Part shown: piece by piece, positions 10,640 through 22,004 of the stretch
Layout of the letters: each line of letters begins with the position of its first letter
Numbering within the stretch: the stretch's first letter is position 1
NCBI GenBank assembly: GCA_029237695.1
Contig: CM055265.1
Span: forward strand, 83,198,447-83,262,446
Source of the DNA: Conchocele bisecta
Lineage: Eukaryota; Mollusca; Bivalvia; Lucinida; Thyasiridae
Direction of reading: 5' to 3'
Length of the DNA: 64,000 nucleotides
Program-made: the position numbers and the translations under genes
Notes under the pieces: generated by a model
What the model saw: the letters and a program-made list of their open reading frames with translations, nothing else
Told to the model about the DNA's origin: nothing
The model's database searches: none

Positions 10640-11189
10640 TATATAATTGTGTAACCTTGACATTGGGATAAGCGGCGGGTGGAGAATCGTGGATTTGTCA
10701 CCATTGAGATTGGCGGCGGATGGAGAATCGGGGATCATCAGAGAAATGCATGTATGAAATATTAAAAAGTTCCGTCGATGCAAACAGACGTTTATAACGT
10801 CTGTTTGCATCGACGGAACTTTTTAATATTAACCCAAATGTAAATATTTACCCAAATATTAACCCAAATGTGAAGTATTTATGAGCGCACCAAATATGTG
10901 ACCTTGACGTTGGGATTATTGGGTCCCGGAGTTTCGTGGACTGATTACAGCATCATAGAGGACCATCAGAGGAATGCATGTGTGAAATATGAAGCAATTC
11001 TGTTAACGGAAACAGAGGTTATCAGAACTTTACCCAATCTTTCTTTAAGTTTTGTGAACTCGCTTGTCTGTGATCCTGACCTTTGGGATATTGGGTCCCA
11101 GTTGTTCGTGGATTTGTTACAGTATGATAGAGAACGTCGGATGTCGAAGATGTATATGACGCGCATAGCGAATTTCGATGAGTTACTGG
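10640..11189. repeat. Diverged repeats related to the P array, with hairpin
   Basis: 'ttgacattgggat..' (10,657) and 'ttgacgttgggattattggg' (10,904) start related units that include 'atcagag(a/g)aatgcatg', as in the tandem array at 24,270-25,260. The hairpin at 10,758-10,830 separates them. Confidence 0.55.
10758..10830. repeat. Perfect 35-bp-arm hairpin
   Basis: Left arm 10,758-10,792 and right arm 10,796-10,830 are perfect complements with a 3-base loop. No coding role is evident. It may be the remnant of a very young or very short palindromic MITE. Confidence 0.9.
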
Positions 11190-11705
11190 CGTGAGTAGCA
11201 ACGGCGCATATTTTGATGACGTAGATGACGTGCATGACGACGACGCGGATTTCGGTGATGTAAATGACGCGCAAAACGACGACGCTTATGTCTGTGTTGT
11301 AGATGACGCGCATGACGACGACGCGAATGTCTGTGATGTAGATGACGCGCATAACAACGACACGGGTGTCGATGATGTGCGATCACGACGACGACGCGGA
11401 TAACGACGCAGCGGATGTCGAGGACTAGATGACTCTCATGACGACGACACAGTTGTCGGGGACGTAGATGACGCGCATGACGACGGCGCGAATGTCGGTG
11501 ATGTAGATGACTCGCATGACGACGACGCGAATGTCGGTGATGTAGATGACGCGCATAACGACGACACGGGTGTCGATGATGTGTGATCACGACGACGACG
11601 CGGATAACGACGACGCGGATGTCGAGGACTAGATGACCCTCATGACGACGACGCGATTGTCGAGGACGTAGATGAAGCGCATGACGATGCGACGCGGAAT
11701 TAGAT
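11190..11705. repeat. 39-bp minisatellite (GACGACGACGCG-rich)
   Basis: The unit, near 'gatgacgcgcatgacgacga', is 39 bp (13 codons), so open frames appear on both strands, acidic on + and Arg/His-rich on -. A higher-order repeat of about 210 bp links 11,338-11,440 with 11,548-11,650. The frames have no other gene-like property and are not called. Confidence 0.85.
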
Positions 11706-11776
11706 GGAACACAATTTACTTTTTCACTGTTCACACAGAGGTGACATACGAGAGAAAATACATCATTTAACATGCA

Positions 11777-12135
11777 CAAGGTGTATGATCACGTGGTACT
11801 AACAACAAAAACAAATACTGAAACTTCCAGAATCCATCCGATTCAAAGTACGTATTCTTTTATATTGTCCTTATATACTGCATTTTGGTGGTCTCTGTAC
11901 TTTGGCCCGTGTCGGTAGACACGGAAATCGATTCTTCGCAAAAAGGACATAAGGCTGTGCCGAACTCCCTAGACGACCAAATGCAGCTCATGAAGACGCG
12001 CGTGCTGCGCCATATTTCATCAAACTCCGTTTCATATTAAGGAAAATATAAAATAATACTTACTTTGGAGTGGGCAAGATTTCAACACTTTCATCCACTG
12101 TTGTTGTTGTTATAACCACGTGAGCATGCACCTTG
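11777..12135. mobile_element. J1: J-family MITE
   Basis: TIRs of the form CAAGGTGYATGATCACGTGG face inward from both ends, next to (AAC)n/(GTT)n tracts. The body repeats 'gaatcgattcttcgc' and 'aaatgcagct' segments in inverted order. The centre is shorter than in J2. Confidence 0.85.
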
Positions 12136-12455
12136 AAGAATACACTGACGTAAAACATGATGGTATAATATGATTCGCAGTGGTATCATGACATTTTATT
12201 TCCAGCCACTGGAATTTGACTGTCGAGTTTTTTAAATTATCCAAATACTCGGTATTGGCAAAACGGCTCTACGCCACCAACTAAACTCTATCCAAGTCGG
12301 AAAGACAGTGATACTACTGATATGTGCAGAGCTCCAGATAAGCTTTGTGTCTAAAGCGTACTATAAAATCATTGCGTATTTTACTTTTGCAAATAGATTA
12401 TTGCTTTTCTTCATTACTAATGAAGGTCATTGCAAGCAACTATGCCATACATGGC
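12136..12455. other. Nothing recognised between J1 and J2
   Basis: AT-rich spacer without ORFs, TIRs or visible repeats. Confidence 0.4.
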
Positions 12456-12894
12456 CAAGGTGCATGATCACGTGGTTATAACAACAACAACAGTGGCTGA
12501 AAGTGTTGAAATCTTGACCACTCCAAAGTATGTATTATTTGATATTTTCCTTAATATGAAACGGATTTTGATGAAATATGGCGCAGAAAACGCGTCTTCA
12601 TGAGCTGCATTTGGTCGTCCAAGGAGTTCGGCACAGACTTATGGCGTTTTTGCGAAGAATCGATTTTCGTGTCTACCGACACGGAAATCGATTCTTCGCA
12701 CAAACGACAGAAGTTTGGGCCAAAGTACAGAGACAACCAAATGCAGCTTAACAAGACGCGTCTGATGCGCCATATGTCATCAAAATCCGTTACGTAATAA
12801 GGACAATATAAAAGAATACGTACTTTGAATCGGATAGATTCTGGAAGTTTCAGTACTGGTTGTTGTTGTTAGTACCACGTGAGCATACACCTTG
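12456..12894. mobile_element. J2: J-family MITE, complete
   Basis: CAAGGTGCATGATCACGTGG (12,456) and the complementary right end at 12,894. The central hairpin around 12,660-12,700 ('cgtgtctaccgacacg') is nearly perfect. The apparent ORFs on both strands mirror each other because of the palindrome. Confidence 0.88.
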
Positions 12895-13632
12895 ATGGCG
12901 GTCACCAGAGAAACAAGGCTTACGCGATCTGCGACCACTGTAGTCATCGGCGACAATATATTTTCATTTGAATAATCACACGTCATTGTTCACAGTAGTA
13001 TTGGAGGATTGATGAAAAAGCAAACATGATTGTATAATACATATTTCCTAATATACATGGTTGATACAAGCGATGTCAAGAACTTTCGATTCGATTCAAT
13101 TCGAACACATCGATTCGATAGCCAGCGCTGAGAGGAAATCGCACGACGACATCTGCAAATAATAACGTTAGTAAAGGAAATGTCTCGAGTGTCGTACAAC
13201 AAATAATCAGCAATACATCACTAAAGTGGCAGACATATTATTATTTGAAAATATTTATTGGTTATTTGATTTGTGTGGGGATATATGCACGAGTTCCGCA
13301 GCGTGCGATATTGCGAGACTTTATATCGTTGCGCGGCTGAACGAGTGGCTATATACATATACAAATGAAGTAACTTTTGTATTATATACGTACATCATTC
13401 GCAACTTTTAATGCGCTTCAAAAAAAAATATACAAAATATAAACAAAATAAACAAATTAGTGGTGATTTAGAAGGAATTATTTTGCGATAGTTCCTGCAC
13501 TGACCAATATGAACTCACGAGACGTCAAAATGGAAAAAATATTGACCTCTTGCGTTGCAGTGTGTTTCAATGGGAAACGAAAGGACGTATATAATAAGGG
13601 ATCTTATAAGAGTATCGATTTAATCAGATATG
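12895..13632. other. No recognisable feature
   Basis: Short ORFs of 61-77 codons only, no conserved motifs and no strong inverted repeats. Nothing supports a gene. Confidence 0.4.
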
Positions 13633-14269
13633 TACGGAGCCCCGTAGGGGACGTAGAATTGTTTTTTTTATTAATTCGTTCCCACGAAATAACAATTCGT
13701 TCCCTCAATTTAACAATTCGTTCCGGCGAATTAACGAATTAACAATTCGTTCCCTCAATTTAACAATTTGTTCGCACGAAATAACAATTCGTTCCCATGG
13801 GCACGAATTGTTAATTCGTGGCAACGAATTGTTATATCGTGGCAACGAATTGTTAATTCGAGGGAACGAATTGTTAAATTGAGGGAACGAATTGTTATTT
13901 CGTGGGAACGAATTGTTAATTCGAGGGAACGAATTGTTAATTCGTGGGAACGAATTGTTATTTCGTGGGAACGAATTGTCATTTCGTGGGAACGAATTGT
14001 TAATTCGTGGGAACGAATTGTTAATTCGTGGGAACGAATTGTTATATCGTGGGAACGAATTGTTAATTCGAAGGAACGAATTGTTAAATTGAGGGAACGA
14101 ATTGTTATTTTGTGGGAACGAATTGTTAAATTGAGGGAACGAATTTTCATTTCGTGGGAACGAATTGCTAATTCAATTAAGCGAATTGTTATATCGTGGG
14201 AACGAATTGCTAATTCGAGGGTAACGAATTGTTAAATCGATGGAACAAATTCTCCTACGGGGCTCCGTA
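13633..14269. mobile_element. H1: TIR element filled with inverted 21-bp repeats
   Basis: Ends TACGGAGCCCCGTAGGGGAC at 13,633 and GGGGCTCCGTA at 14,269. Flanks 'gatatg' and 'tatatg' match at 5 of 6 bases, consistent with a 6-bp target duplication. The interior is a 21-bp unit, GGGAACGAATTG plus a variable part, with ~6 units in one orientation to about 13,800 and ~20 in the other. ORFs with seven-residue repeats (NSWERIV-like) result from the 21-bp period. Confidence 0.9.
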
Positions 14270-15872
14270 TATATGTATACTACACGAGGGTGTGCCTTTT
14301 CTTACAAAGTCAGTAACTCGTTTAATATATAACATAGTAATGAAAACAAATGTTAGACTAAATGTACTGCATATATATACAGCATCGTGCATTGAAACTG
14401 CACTGATCACTTAAGTTAAAACATGTTTTCCGAAGGTGTTGTCGTTTACGTATTTATTTCAAAGAGGATCTTACATGAGTGATGATATAATATGATATTT
14501 ATTAAACGAGTTTACTGATTCAATAAGAAACGAGGCTATGCCTCGTTTCATATGAAATAAGTCAACGAGTTTAATAAATATCTTATTATATCAGCACAAA
14601 TGTTAGATTACATGTATTTTATAAGCACAACACAACGCATTGAGGCTATAATGAGCACATAGCGTATCTTTTGTACCGGCCTGATCTGCATAAGTATTAC
14701 ACTAGCGTATTATGATTTGTATTACACCGTATTATTACACTGTGTCATGCAATAAACTATCGTATTGTATTGTGCTATTGCACTGGGAAAGTCCATTTTA
14801 TGAAATATCATAATTTATTTTATCCCCATAATGGTTGTTGCCTTGTGCCTCGTGGTGGCATAATGAACCAAAGTGTAACCCTTATTAGGGTAATCGGTGT
14901 GTCGATAAGATAGTTCGGAGGCATCAAGAGATCAGCGAGATAATACAAACTCACCGCAAAACAAATAGGCCCATCCCTGATAGTATATGGCTGGGTACTT
15001 ATATCAAAGAATTGTTTTCTAAAGTCTCCGTATTTTCTTTAACCCTTTCTAGGAGCCGGCTCATCAGGATCTACAGTGTTTGTACATCTTGGCTTTCTGG
15101 CACGTCCACATATGCACTTAAATGTTCGCAAACCTTTGGCTTAAGTAATCCGACTCTTCCAAATTGTGTTTAGAAGCACTCACTATCGAATTAGATATGC
15201 GATCTTGTGGGCAGGTCCAAATATGCAGCTTCGAGGAGGGTATCGTATCTTTGTGATATAAATACCCAACGGCACACAACAATATAACGTTGTCCTCATC
15301 ACAAGCGGCCCAATCTTATGTGATATTATTGTATTCCTACTCGGGTCTACACCGGTTTGAATAGTGTGCGCAATTGTCAGCATGTATAATACGCAATGAA
15401 GAAACTGTACCTCAGCAAGGAGCAGTCGATGCAGATGCAGAGTTACATCGTGTGCACTGGACAAGTTGTACGTTTTGGCCATGAAATGCGGTTAAAGCTG
15501 TAAACAAACAATACAATTACACCACAACAATAGTCAGTATGATAGTTGAAATTATAATTTGGAGTTAAGTCGCTAATTATTCCGTGTGATTAAGTTAAAT
15601 ACGTATTTTGTTTCTGGATGAAAGGAATTGTCACAGTCAGCGGAATGAATACGCTATAGTACACTCGGTGCACACAGAAGTACACTAAACCACAAATATA
15701 TTTTACGCGACCAACCAATGAGATAAGAAAATTACCGCTTTATACATATGCATGTAGTGGTGAGTGATGATTTAATACGAGTTTACTGATTGCATAAGAT
15801 ACCTTATGAAATCAGTCAACGGGTTTAATAAATAGCATATCAAATCATTGCAAATGTTAGATAATATTTATT
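14270..15872. other. Mostly unique; one long imperfect palindrome
   Basis: 14,482-14,595 is an inverted repeat (arms with 'tttattaaacgagtttactg' and a gaggctatgcctc centre). Related palindromic pieces occur at 15,770-15,855 and 60,500-60,605. 15,043-15,075 holds a fragment related to family K ('gagccggctcatcaggatct'). The 99-codon minus ORF at 15,183-15,482 has no recognisable motif. Confidence 0.5.
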
Positions 15873-16286
15873 CAAGTTGCATGATTACGTGGTTACAACA
15901 ACAACGTCGCCCACTCCAAAGTAGTATTATTTCATAGTTTCCTTAATATGCAACGGATTTTGATGAAATATGGCGCAACAAACGCGTCTTCATGAGCTGC
16001 ATTTCGTGGTCCATGGAGTTCGGCACAGACTTATGTCGTTTTTGCGAAGAATCGATTTCCGTGTCGGTAGACACGGAAATCGATTCTTCGTAAGAACGAC
16101 AGAAGTTTGGGCGAACATACAAAGACCACCAAATGCAACTTAACAAGACGCGTTTGATGCGCCATATTTCATCAAAATCCGTTACGTAATAAGGACAATA
16201 TAAACGAATACGTACTTTAAATCAGATGGATTCTGGAAGTTTCAGTACGTGTTGTTGTTGTTAGTACCACGTGATCATACACCTTG
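15873..16286. mobile_element. J3: J-family MITE
   Basis: Left end 'caagttgcatgattacgtgg' and right end 'ccacgtgatcatacaccttg'. The central hairpin with 'cgtgtcggtagacacg' is at about 16,041-16,090. Confidence 0.85.
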
Positions 16287-16815
16287 TTATTGCACGAGCA
16301 AACATCCTAAATTGAAGTTGAACATGTCGTCTATTACGTTTTCTGCAACGGTCTCATTTGCATATGCATTACACTAGAGCATTACAATTTTAATACATTG
16401 TGTTATTGCATTTCGAAAGTCTAGTGCATGCTATAAAAGTACCCATACACACGTAGACAGTTGATACACACATTACAAGGAAATGTCAAGCAAGCAAAAC
16501 TTCAGAGATTATAGGAATATAGGTAGAATTGTCTGGCTGCCACGCAGGGCGACTTGTAAGTTGCCCTGCGTGACAGCCAGAACATTCGGGTTAATATGAA
16601 TACAGAACAGTTACGAGAATGGTAAATAACATTGAGTACATGTATTGTAAACAAAGTGTCGAAACCAAGTATCGGGTACATTGCTTGCGAATGCAGCCCA
16701 GTTGCTGAATGTGGCATGTATTCTCCCCAGTACGTATACGCAAAAACATGTAGCTACGGGTAACACTTTATTTTATTGTAATGTAAGGAAGTTCCAGGTT
16801 ATGGGTGTTATTGTG
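16287..16815. other. Spacer with short hairpin
   Basis: 16,530-16,580 is a near-perfect hairpin ('ctggctgccacgcagggc' and its complement around 'gacttgtaagt'). A similar hairpin layout with a 'cttacttactaag' centre lies at 36,400-36,475. Otherwise nothing recognised. Confidence 0.5.
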
Positions 16816-17275
16816 TACGGAGCCCCGCACGGGACGTATAATTAGTTTTTTTATTAATTGGTTCCCACGTAATAATTCGTTCCCACGAAATAACAATTCG
16901 TTCCCGCAATTTAACAATTCGTTCCCACGAATTTACAAATTCGTTCCCGTTCCCACGAATTAACAATTCTTTCCCTCAATTTAACAATTCGTTCCCACGA
17001 AATAACAATTCGTTCCGACGGGAACGAATGTTAATTCGTAGGAACGAATTGTTATATCGTGGGAACGAATTGTTAATTCGAGGGAACGAAATGTTAAATT
17101 TAGGGAACGAATTGTCATTTCGTGGGAACGAATTGTTCATTCGAGGGAACGAATTGTTATATCGTGCGAACGAATTGTTAATTCGAGGTAACCAATTGTT
17201 AAATTGAGGGAACCAATTGTTATTTCGTGGGAATGAATTAATAAAAAAAATCCATGTCCCCTACGGGGCTCCGTA
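16816..17275. mobile_element. H2: H-family TIR element
   Basis: TACGGAGCCCCGCACGGGAC at the left and 'cccctacggggctccgta' at the right. Inverted 21-bp arrays switch orientation near 17,018. No clear 6-bp duplication remains. Confidence 0.88.
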
Positions 17276-18253
17276 ATGCTTTGCATATTCAACACAGTTT
17301 GCATTAGAAACAAAATTGCTACCCCGCTTCATACCTCGCGAGGGTAGCAATTTAACCCCACCTCTTTAATGTAACACATGGAAGAGTGATTTTTGCAACC
17401 CGTTATCCGGCGTGTTTGATATGTATGTGTACTTCCTATGTTACATGTATGCTGAAAATGTGAAATTTCAAACTGTTGTTTGTTGATTTCAGTTTCATAT
17501 TGCTGTCGAATGTTCACGAAATTTGTTTAAATCATCCGTCGTATATGTAGATACCCGTCTCACTTCACGAAGATGTAATAAAAACAGGAGGAAAAACGAA
17601 ATGAAATGTATACTTATATTGCTACAACACTGATTGAAAGATACATAGTGATGAATTAGCGCATTTTTTCAGTCACAAATATTCATGAATTAACCCGATT
17701 GGTACCATAACACTAATTGTGTCATAATTATGTTATTATATACCGTAAATAAACACCAAGAATTCGTATCGTATGAAAATTCGTGTCAAGTTTACAACAT
17801 TCGCACACTCACATAGCGGATCGCGCAAACATTCACTGCAAATCCAACATCCATGCAGTCGCTTAATCAGTGTTTTTCAATGTTCTATTGATAAAATGTA
17901 ATCATGCAAATTGTAAACATTTTAGACACAGACCAGACTGCACAGTCGTGCAGGCTGGTCTGTGTCTATAATGTTTGCAAGTACAAATTTGATTTTGCAG
18001 TGAACTGGCTCACACTTCACTTTGCAGCTCGTTTGTAAATTATTGCTAACGTTCTTAGCGTGATTATGTACATAATGATACTCAGCTGGGGAGATATTAT
18101 ATATATAGGTTAGAATGGCTGAAAAGATTATGTGAACATGTCTCATATTCCAAACCAAGTGCAATGTTTGAAAACGTGTGGGTTTATTACTGTTCAGAAG
18201 TGAGTGCGCTCGTACTTGTAAGCTAATGTATAGTATGTAATGTATGCGCCTGA
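17276..18253. other. Mostly unique; small hairpin
   Basis: 17,932-17,972 is a hairpin ('agacacagaccagactgcac' and complement) resembling the core modules of family I. The minus ORFs here have no recognisable domain. Confidence 0.45.
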
Positions 18254-18496
18254 GGGCCATTTCACTAAACTTCGTGCCACTAAGATGTTCGTAAGTGCAA
18301 AATCATGATAGTCTGTAAATTTCACATTAACAATGTTTTCTTGTAAAAAAAATATTGGATTTACATTTATTGAACATAGGCTGCATATGCAGCCTATGCT
18401 CAATAAATGTAAACCCATCAATTGAAATTTACAGACGATCCTAAATTTGCACTTACGAACATTTTAGTCGTGCGAAGTTTAGTGAAACGGCCCCCT
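18254..18496. mobile_element. A2: A-family MITE, complete
   Basis: TIRs 'ggccatttcactaaacttcg' and its complement ending in 'gtttagtgaaacggcccc'. The central palindrome is 'taggctgcatatgcagccta'. ~240 bp. Confidence 0.9.
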
Positions 18497-18539
18497 GTCA
18501 CGGGGCGTAGCTCACTATGTGAAGGAATATGTGATATAT

Positions 18540-18730
18540 GCCCGGTTAGCTCAGACGATGGAGCGATGTTACCCTGAATCAGAGTTCCGGGTTCGAGTCC
18601 CGGCTCGGGTGCTCATTTTTCTCTCCATTTGAGTTACATGCAGTCACATATATTAGAATGTTTACTTGTTGCTGGGATTCTTTTATGTTTTATGAAATGT
18701 CACTTAAATAAAGAATATCATCAGCCAGGT
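18540..18730 (+). mobile_element. tRNA-derived SINE (S3)
   Basis: 18,540-18,613 resembles a tRNA: a mostly paired acceptor (GCCCGG / CTCGGGT), D-arm 'tagctcagacgatggagc' (A box), and T-arm 'ccgggttcgagtcccgg' (B box). The anticodon arm does not fold. An unrelated ~110-bp tail ending in 'aaataaagaat' follows, which fits a SINE better than a tRNA gene. Confidence 0.7.
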
Positions 18731-18851
18731 AACGTTTATGTTCATAATTTGATGTTCGTACATTTTCGCAACTGTTATTGGCATTATTTAGTTTATTTTC
18801 CTTAAGCTTATTAGGCGGTCCCATGCCCTCACCCCTCGTGCATGATAGTAT

Positions 18852-19299
18852 ATTTATCCCGCCAACACAGTGCGTATGTGCCGTGAAACACGGTGCCGTG
18901 AAACATTTTTGATATCCTGTCATTACGACCTAATCACTGCATGCATTTTGAAGCCATTTGTAGGTGTTGACGAGATAAATAGAATAGTAAGTTAGTGCCG
19001 TGAATAGGAAAAATATCTTGCGCGGCACGGAAACGGGATGTGCTCGGCAGAGCCTCGCCCATCCCGTTTCCTAAGCCTTGCCAGATATCTTTTCCCATAC
19101 ACGGCACTAACCTACTATTCTCTATCTATTTTCCTTATTTCTGAACCAAAGTATATGTTGTGACCACTCATTTGAACCGTCTCGGCGAGACGGTTCAAAT
19201 GAGTGGTCACAACATATACTTCTGATGAGAAATAAAGAAATTCTTGAGCCTTGCCGGATATTTTTTCCCATTCACGGCACTAACCTACTATTCTCTATG
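18852..19299 (+). mobile_element. B2+D: composite MITE
   Basis: A B-family double hairpin (18,852-19,125) is followed by palindrome D (arms GTATATGTTGTGACCACTCA..., 19,151-19,221) and then a second copy of the B right end (19,250-19,299). The identical arrangement recurs at 23,390-23,830, so the composite has moved as a unit. Confidence 0.8.
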
Positions 19300-19335
19300 T
19301 ACAGTCTAAAAGCCACTCTGTTATGAGCTCTATCG

Positions 19336-19929
19336 TACGGAGCCCCACAGGGGACATGGATTTTTTTTATTAATTCGTTCCCACGAAATAACAATTCGTT
19401 CCCTCAATTTAACAATTGATTCCCTCGAATTAACAATTCGTTCCCTCTAATTAGCAATTCGTTCCCACGATATAACAATTCGTTCCCACGATATAGCAAT
19501 TCGTTCCCACGAAATGATAATTCGTTCCCTAAATTTAACAATACGTTCCCTCGAATTAACAATTCGTTCCCACGAAATGACAATTCGTTCCCACGAAATG
19601 ACAATTCGTTCCTTCAATTTAACAATTCGTTCCCTCGAATTAACAATTCGTTCCCACGATATAACAATTCGTTCCCTCGAATTAACAAATTCGTTCCCAC
19701 GAAATGATAATTCGTTCCCTCAATTTAACAATTTGTTCTCTCAAATTAACAATTCGTTCCCACGTTATTTCGTGGGAACGAATTGTTAAATTGAGGGAAC
19801 GAATTCTTAATTCGTGGAAACCAATTGTTAATTTGAGGGAACGAATTTGTTATTTCGTGGGAACGAATTGTTGTTTAGTGGGAACGAATTAATAAAAAAA
19901 TAATTATACGTCCCCTGCGGGGCTCCGTA
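19336..19929. mobile_element. H3: H-family TIR element with exact 6-bp duplication
   Basis: TACGGAGCCCC at 19,336 and GGGGCTCCGTA ending at 19,929, both flanked by CTATCG (19,330-19,335 and 19,930-19,935). The interior has 21-bp repeats with about 18 units in the CGTTCCC orientation, then about 6 in the opposite orientation from 19,766. Confidence 0.93.
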
Positions 19930-19961
19930 CTATCGTACATGTGACATCCTCGAAAAGGCAA

Positions 19962-20330
19962 ATTCGTTCCCACTAAATGACAATTCGTTCCTTTAATTTA
20001 AGAATTCGTTCCCTCGAATTAACAATTCCCTCCCACGATATAGCAATTCGTTCCTTCGAATTAACAATTCGTTCGCACGAAATGACAAATTCGTTCGCAC
20101 GAAATGACAATTCGTTCCCTCAATTTAACAATTCGTTCCCTCGAATTAACAGTTCGTTCCCGCGATATAACAATTCGTTCCCGCGAATTAACAATTCGTT
20201 CCCATGGGAACGAATTGTTATTTCGTAGGAACAATTTGTTAAATTGACTGAACGAATTGTTAATTCTTGGGAACGAATTGTTAAATTGAGGGAACGAATT
20301 GTTAATTTGAGGGAACGATTTGTTATTTCG
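19962..20330. repeat. H3b: H-type 21-bp array without termini
   Basis: Inverted 21-bp arrays switching near 20,205, but lacking the TACGGAGCCCC ends. 'cgtacatgtgacat' precedes it (19,934) and 'cgtacatgtgaca' follows it (20,330), so the array is bracketed by a ~13-bp direct repeat. Confidence 0.75.
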
Positions 20331-20657
20331 TACATGTGACAGTCATAGCAGAGCATACATACAATTAAACAACGTTTTGTCATATCGCGTAACATAGGTA
20401 GGTATTTTACTCATTGCATATTTTACCTATTCAGAAAAGACATTATTCTCTGTTTAGGTACATTTTATGCGTTGGGTGACTATTTGTTCCCTGTCGTGTA
20501 AAGCGTATGTTTTACCAAATATTCCCTTGAGTCGGCACTTTGGTAATTGATTTCCTTAGAAGGTATCGAGTTCACAGATGAACACGATAGGACTCCAGCC
20601 AATGTCGATGTTCATGAGAAAGACTTCTTTACCTACGTAGTATATGATCTATACAAA
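20331..20657. other. No recognisable feature
   Basis: Unique-looking AT-rich spacer. Confidence 0.4.
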
Positions 20658-21113
20658 AGTAGCGCTTTTCTGTAGGTCAACTATACGTACTATACCAATA
20701 CTATACGTATACTATACCAATACGATATGTTTTCTATACGATATGCATATAGTATAAACGTACGGTATGTTTGTACCGTACATACCAACCAATATCGTAT
20801 AGATATACCATTCAAATCGTACGTTTATACGATTGTTATACATATGTATAATTCTGGTACGTTTGTATCGTACAAACATACCAGATTATGATATATTCAT
20901 ACCATATCCGTACGGATATATCGTATATACGAACGGATATCGTATGTTTGTATAATATTCGTATAGTACGTTTGTACTATACGATGATACGGTACAAACA
21001 TACCAATATTATATGATCATACGATATGCTCATTAAATATACCAATACTATACGATTACGATATGTATACGATATTAGTATATACAAATAGGTAAGGAGC
21101 AGAAAAGCGCTAC
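20658..21113. mobile_element. T: TIR element filled with TATACGATAT-type palindromes
   Basis: The ends are AGTAGCGCTTTTCTG and its exact complement CAGAAAAGCGCTACT. The ~430-bp interior consists of short overlapping palindromic words (tatacgtata, gtacgttt, atatcgtata) with no ORF. The layout is like families H and U but the sequence is unrelated. Confidence 0.75.
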
Positions 21114-21237
21114 TGTAAGTGTGACATTATACAATTATTGTCTTTTGAGTCGGTGTACATGAGATTTACGGACCTGAGAAAAGTCATGTTCACCGACGCC
21201 GAAAAAAATGTACGCATGCGCTCTAAGGAGGTGCACA

Positions 21238-21312
21238 ATATGTTTGTTTACAGGAATAAACACATCTCGGACCGGTCTAGCGGTCCGAGAGTGCTTATTC
21301 GTGTAAACAAAC
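21238..21312. repeat. Hairpin, ~35-bp arms
   Basis: 'atgtttgtttaca.gaataa' and its complement flank 'ctcggaccggtctagcggtc'. The surrounding 21,150-21,340 also shows weaker inverted similarity. Confidence 0.7.
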
Positions 21313-21424
21313 CGTTCAGAGGTCTACATTCAATTTGTCTATAATCACGTGGTCGTGTTTCGGCCAATGAGAATAATATAAGTTATTGTGATTCTACACA
21401 GTCAATATGGTGTCATATTGCCCG

Positions 21425-21685
21425 TTTTCCAAGTTTATATCCCCTATAAAGTCAACAAAAAGGTCATTCATTCCTTATAATTCCAGCATTTGAAATAAAT
21501 TCATCAAGAAAATGTGTTTATTTTCCGTTTTCTTAAGAATTATTTTAACTGCGTCTCACGGTTACGGAAAGTAGTTCGGCGTGGGAGTTTACTGGGATAT
21601 AAATTTTGGACAGAGACTTGCTACGGGCCAATAAAATGTGAGGGAATTGTGTAAATATTTTTGTGCTGGAATTATGACACCATAT
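21425..21685 (-). mobile_element. C1: C-family element, minus, hairpin end lost
   Basis: Complement of the C body (from the 'ttatatcccc' segment to 'tttttgtgctggaatta'). It lacks the sharp hairpin (gcgggaatactgg) seen in C2, C3 and C5. Confidence 0.75.
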
Positions 21686-22004
21686 TGACTTTGTTGAAAC
21701 ACAATAACGTATTTGTCATATAGCAGATTCTTTATATTTCTCCAGAATTTACTTTTATAAGTGTATTGGTACATGCTTAACGTCGTAGAAATATGGCGCC
21801 AAATGGCATGACGTTACAAATATTACCTAACGTCATCCGACATAAACGAGTAGAAATCCGTTAATAACTCAGCCACGACCCGCCGCCATTTTTATTTGAG
21901 CCATATTGACTGGCTTGACAGATAATATGAGCTCATGTTACCTGTCAAACTGACCAATCAAAATGCGATAAATGTATCTGCGGTAATGAACATATGGCGT
22001 TTGT

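Noticed and set aside
11183..11779. 198-codon Arg/His-rich ORF as a DNA-binding protein
   Set aside because: It is produced by the 39-bp minisatellite, with no unique sequence, and the opposite strand is open as well.
13633..14269. CRISPR-like array (constant repeat plus variable part)
   Set aside because: The variable blocks are 6-9 bp and come from a small shared set. The array inverts in its middle and is enclosed by TIRs with a target duplication. It is in animal DNA with no cas genes.
18540..18613. Functional tRNA gene
   Set aside because: A and B boxes and acceptor pairing are good, but the anticodon arm does not fold and a SINE-like tail follows. The heads at 50,706 and 58,857 are likewise parts of SINEs.
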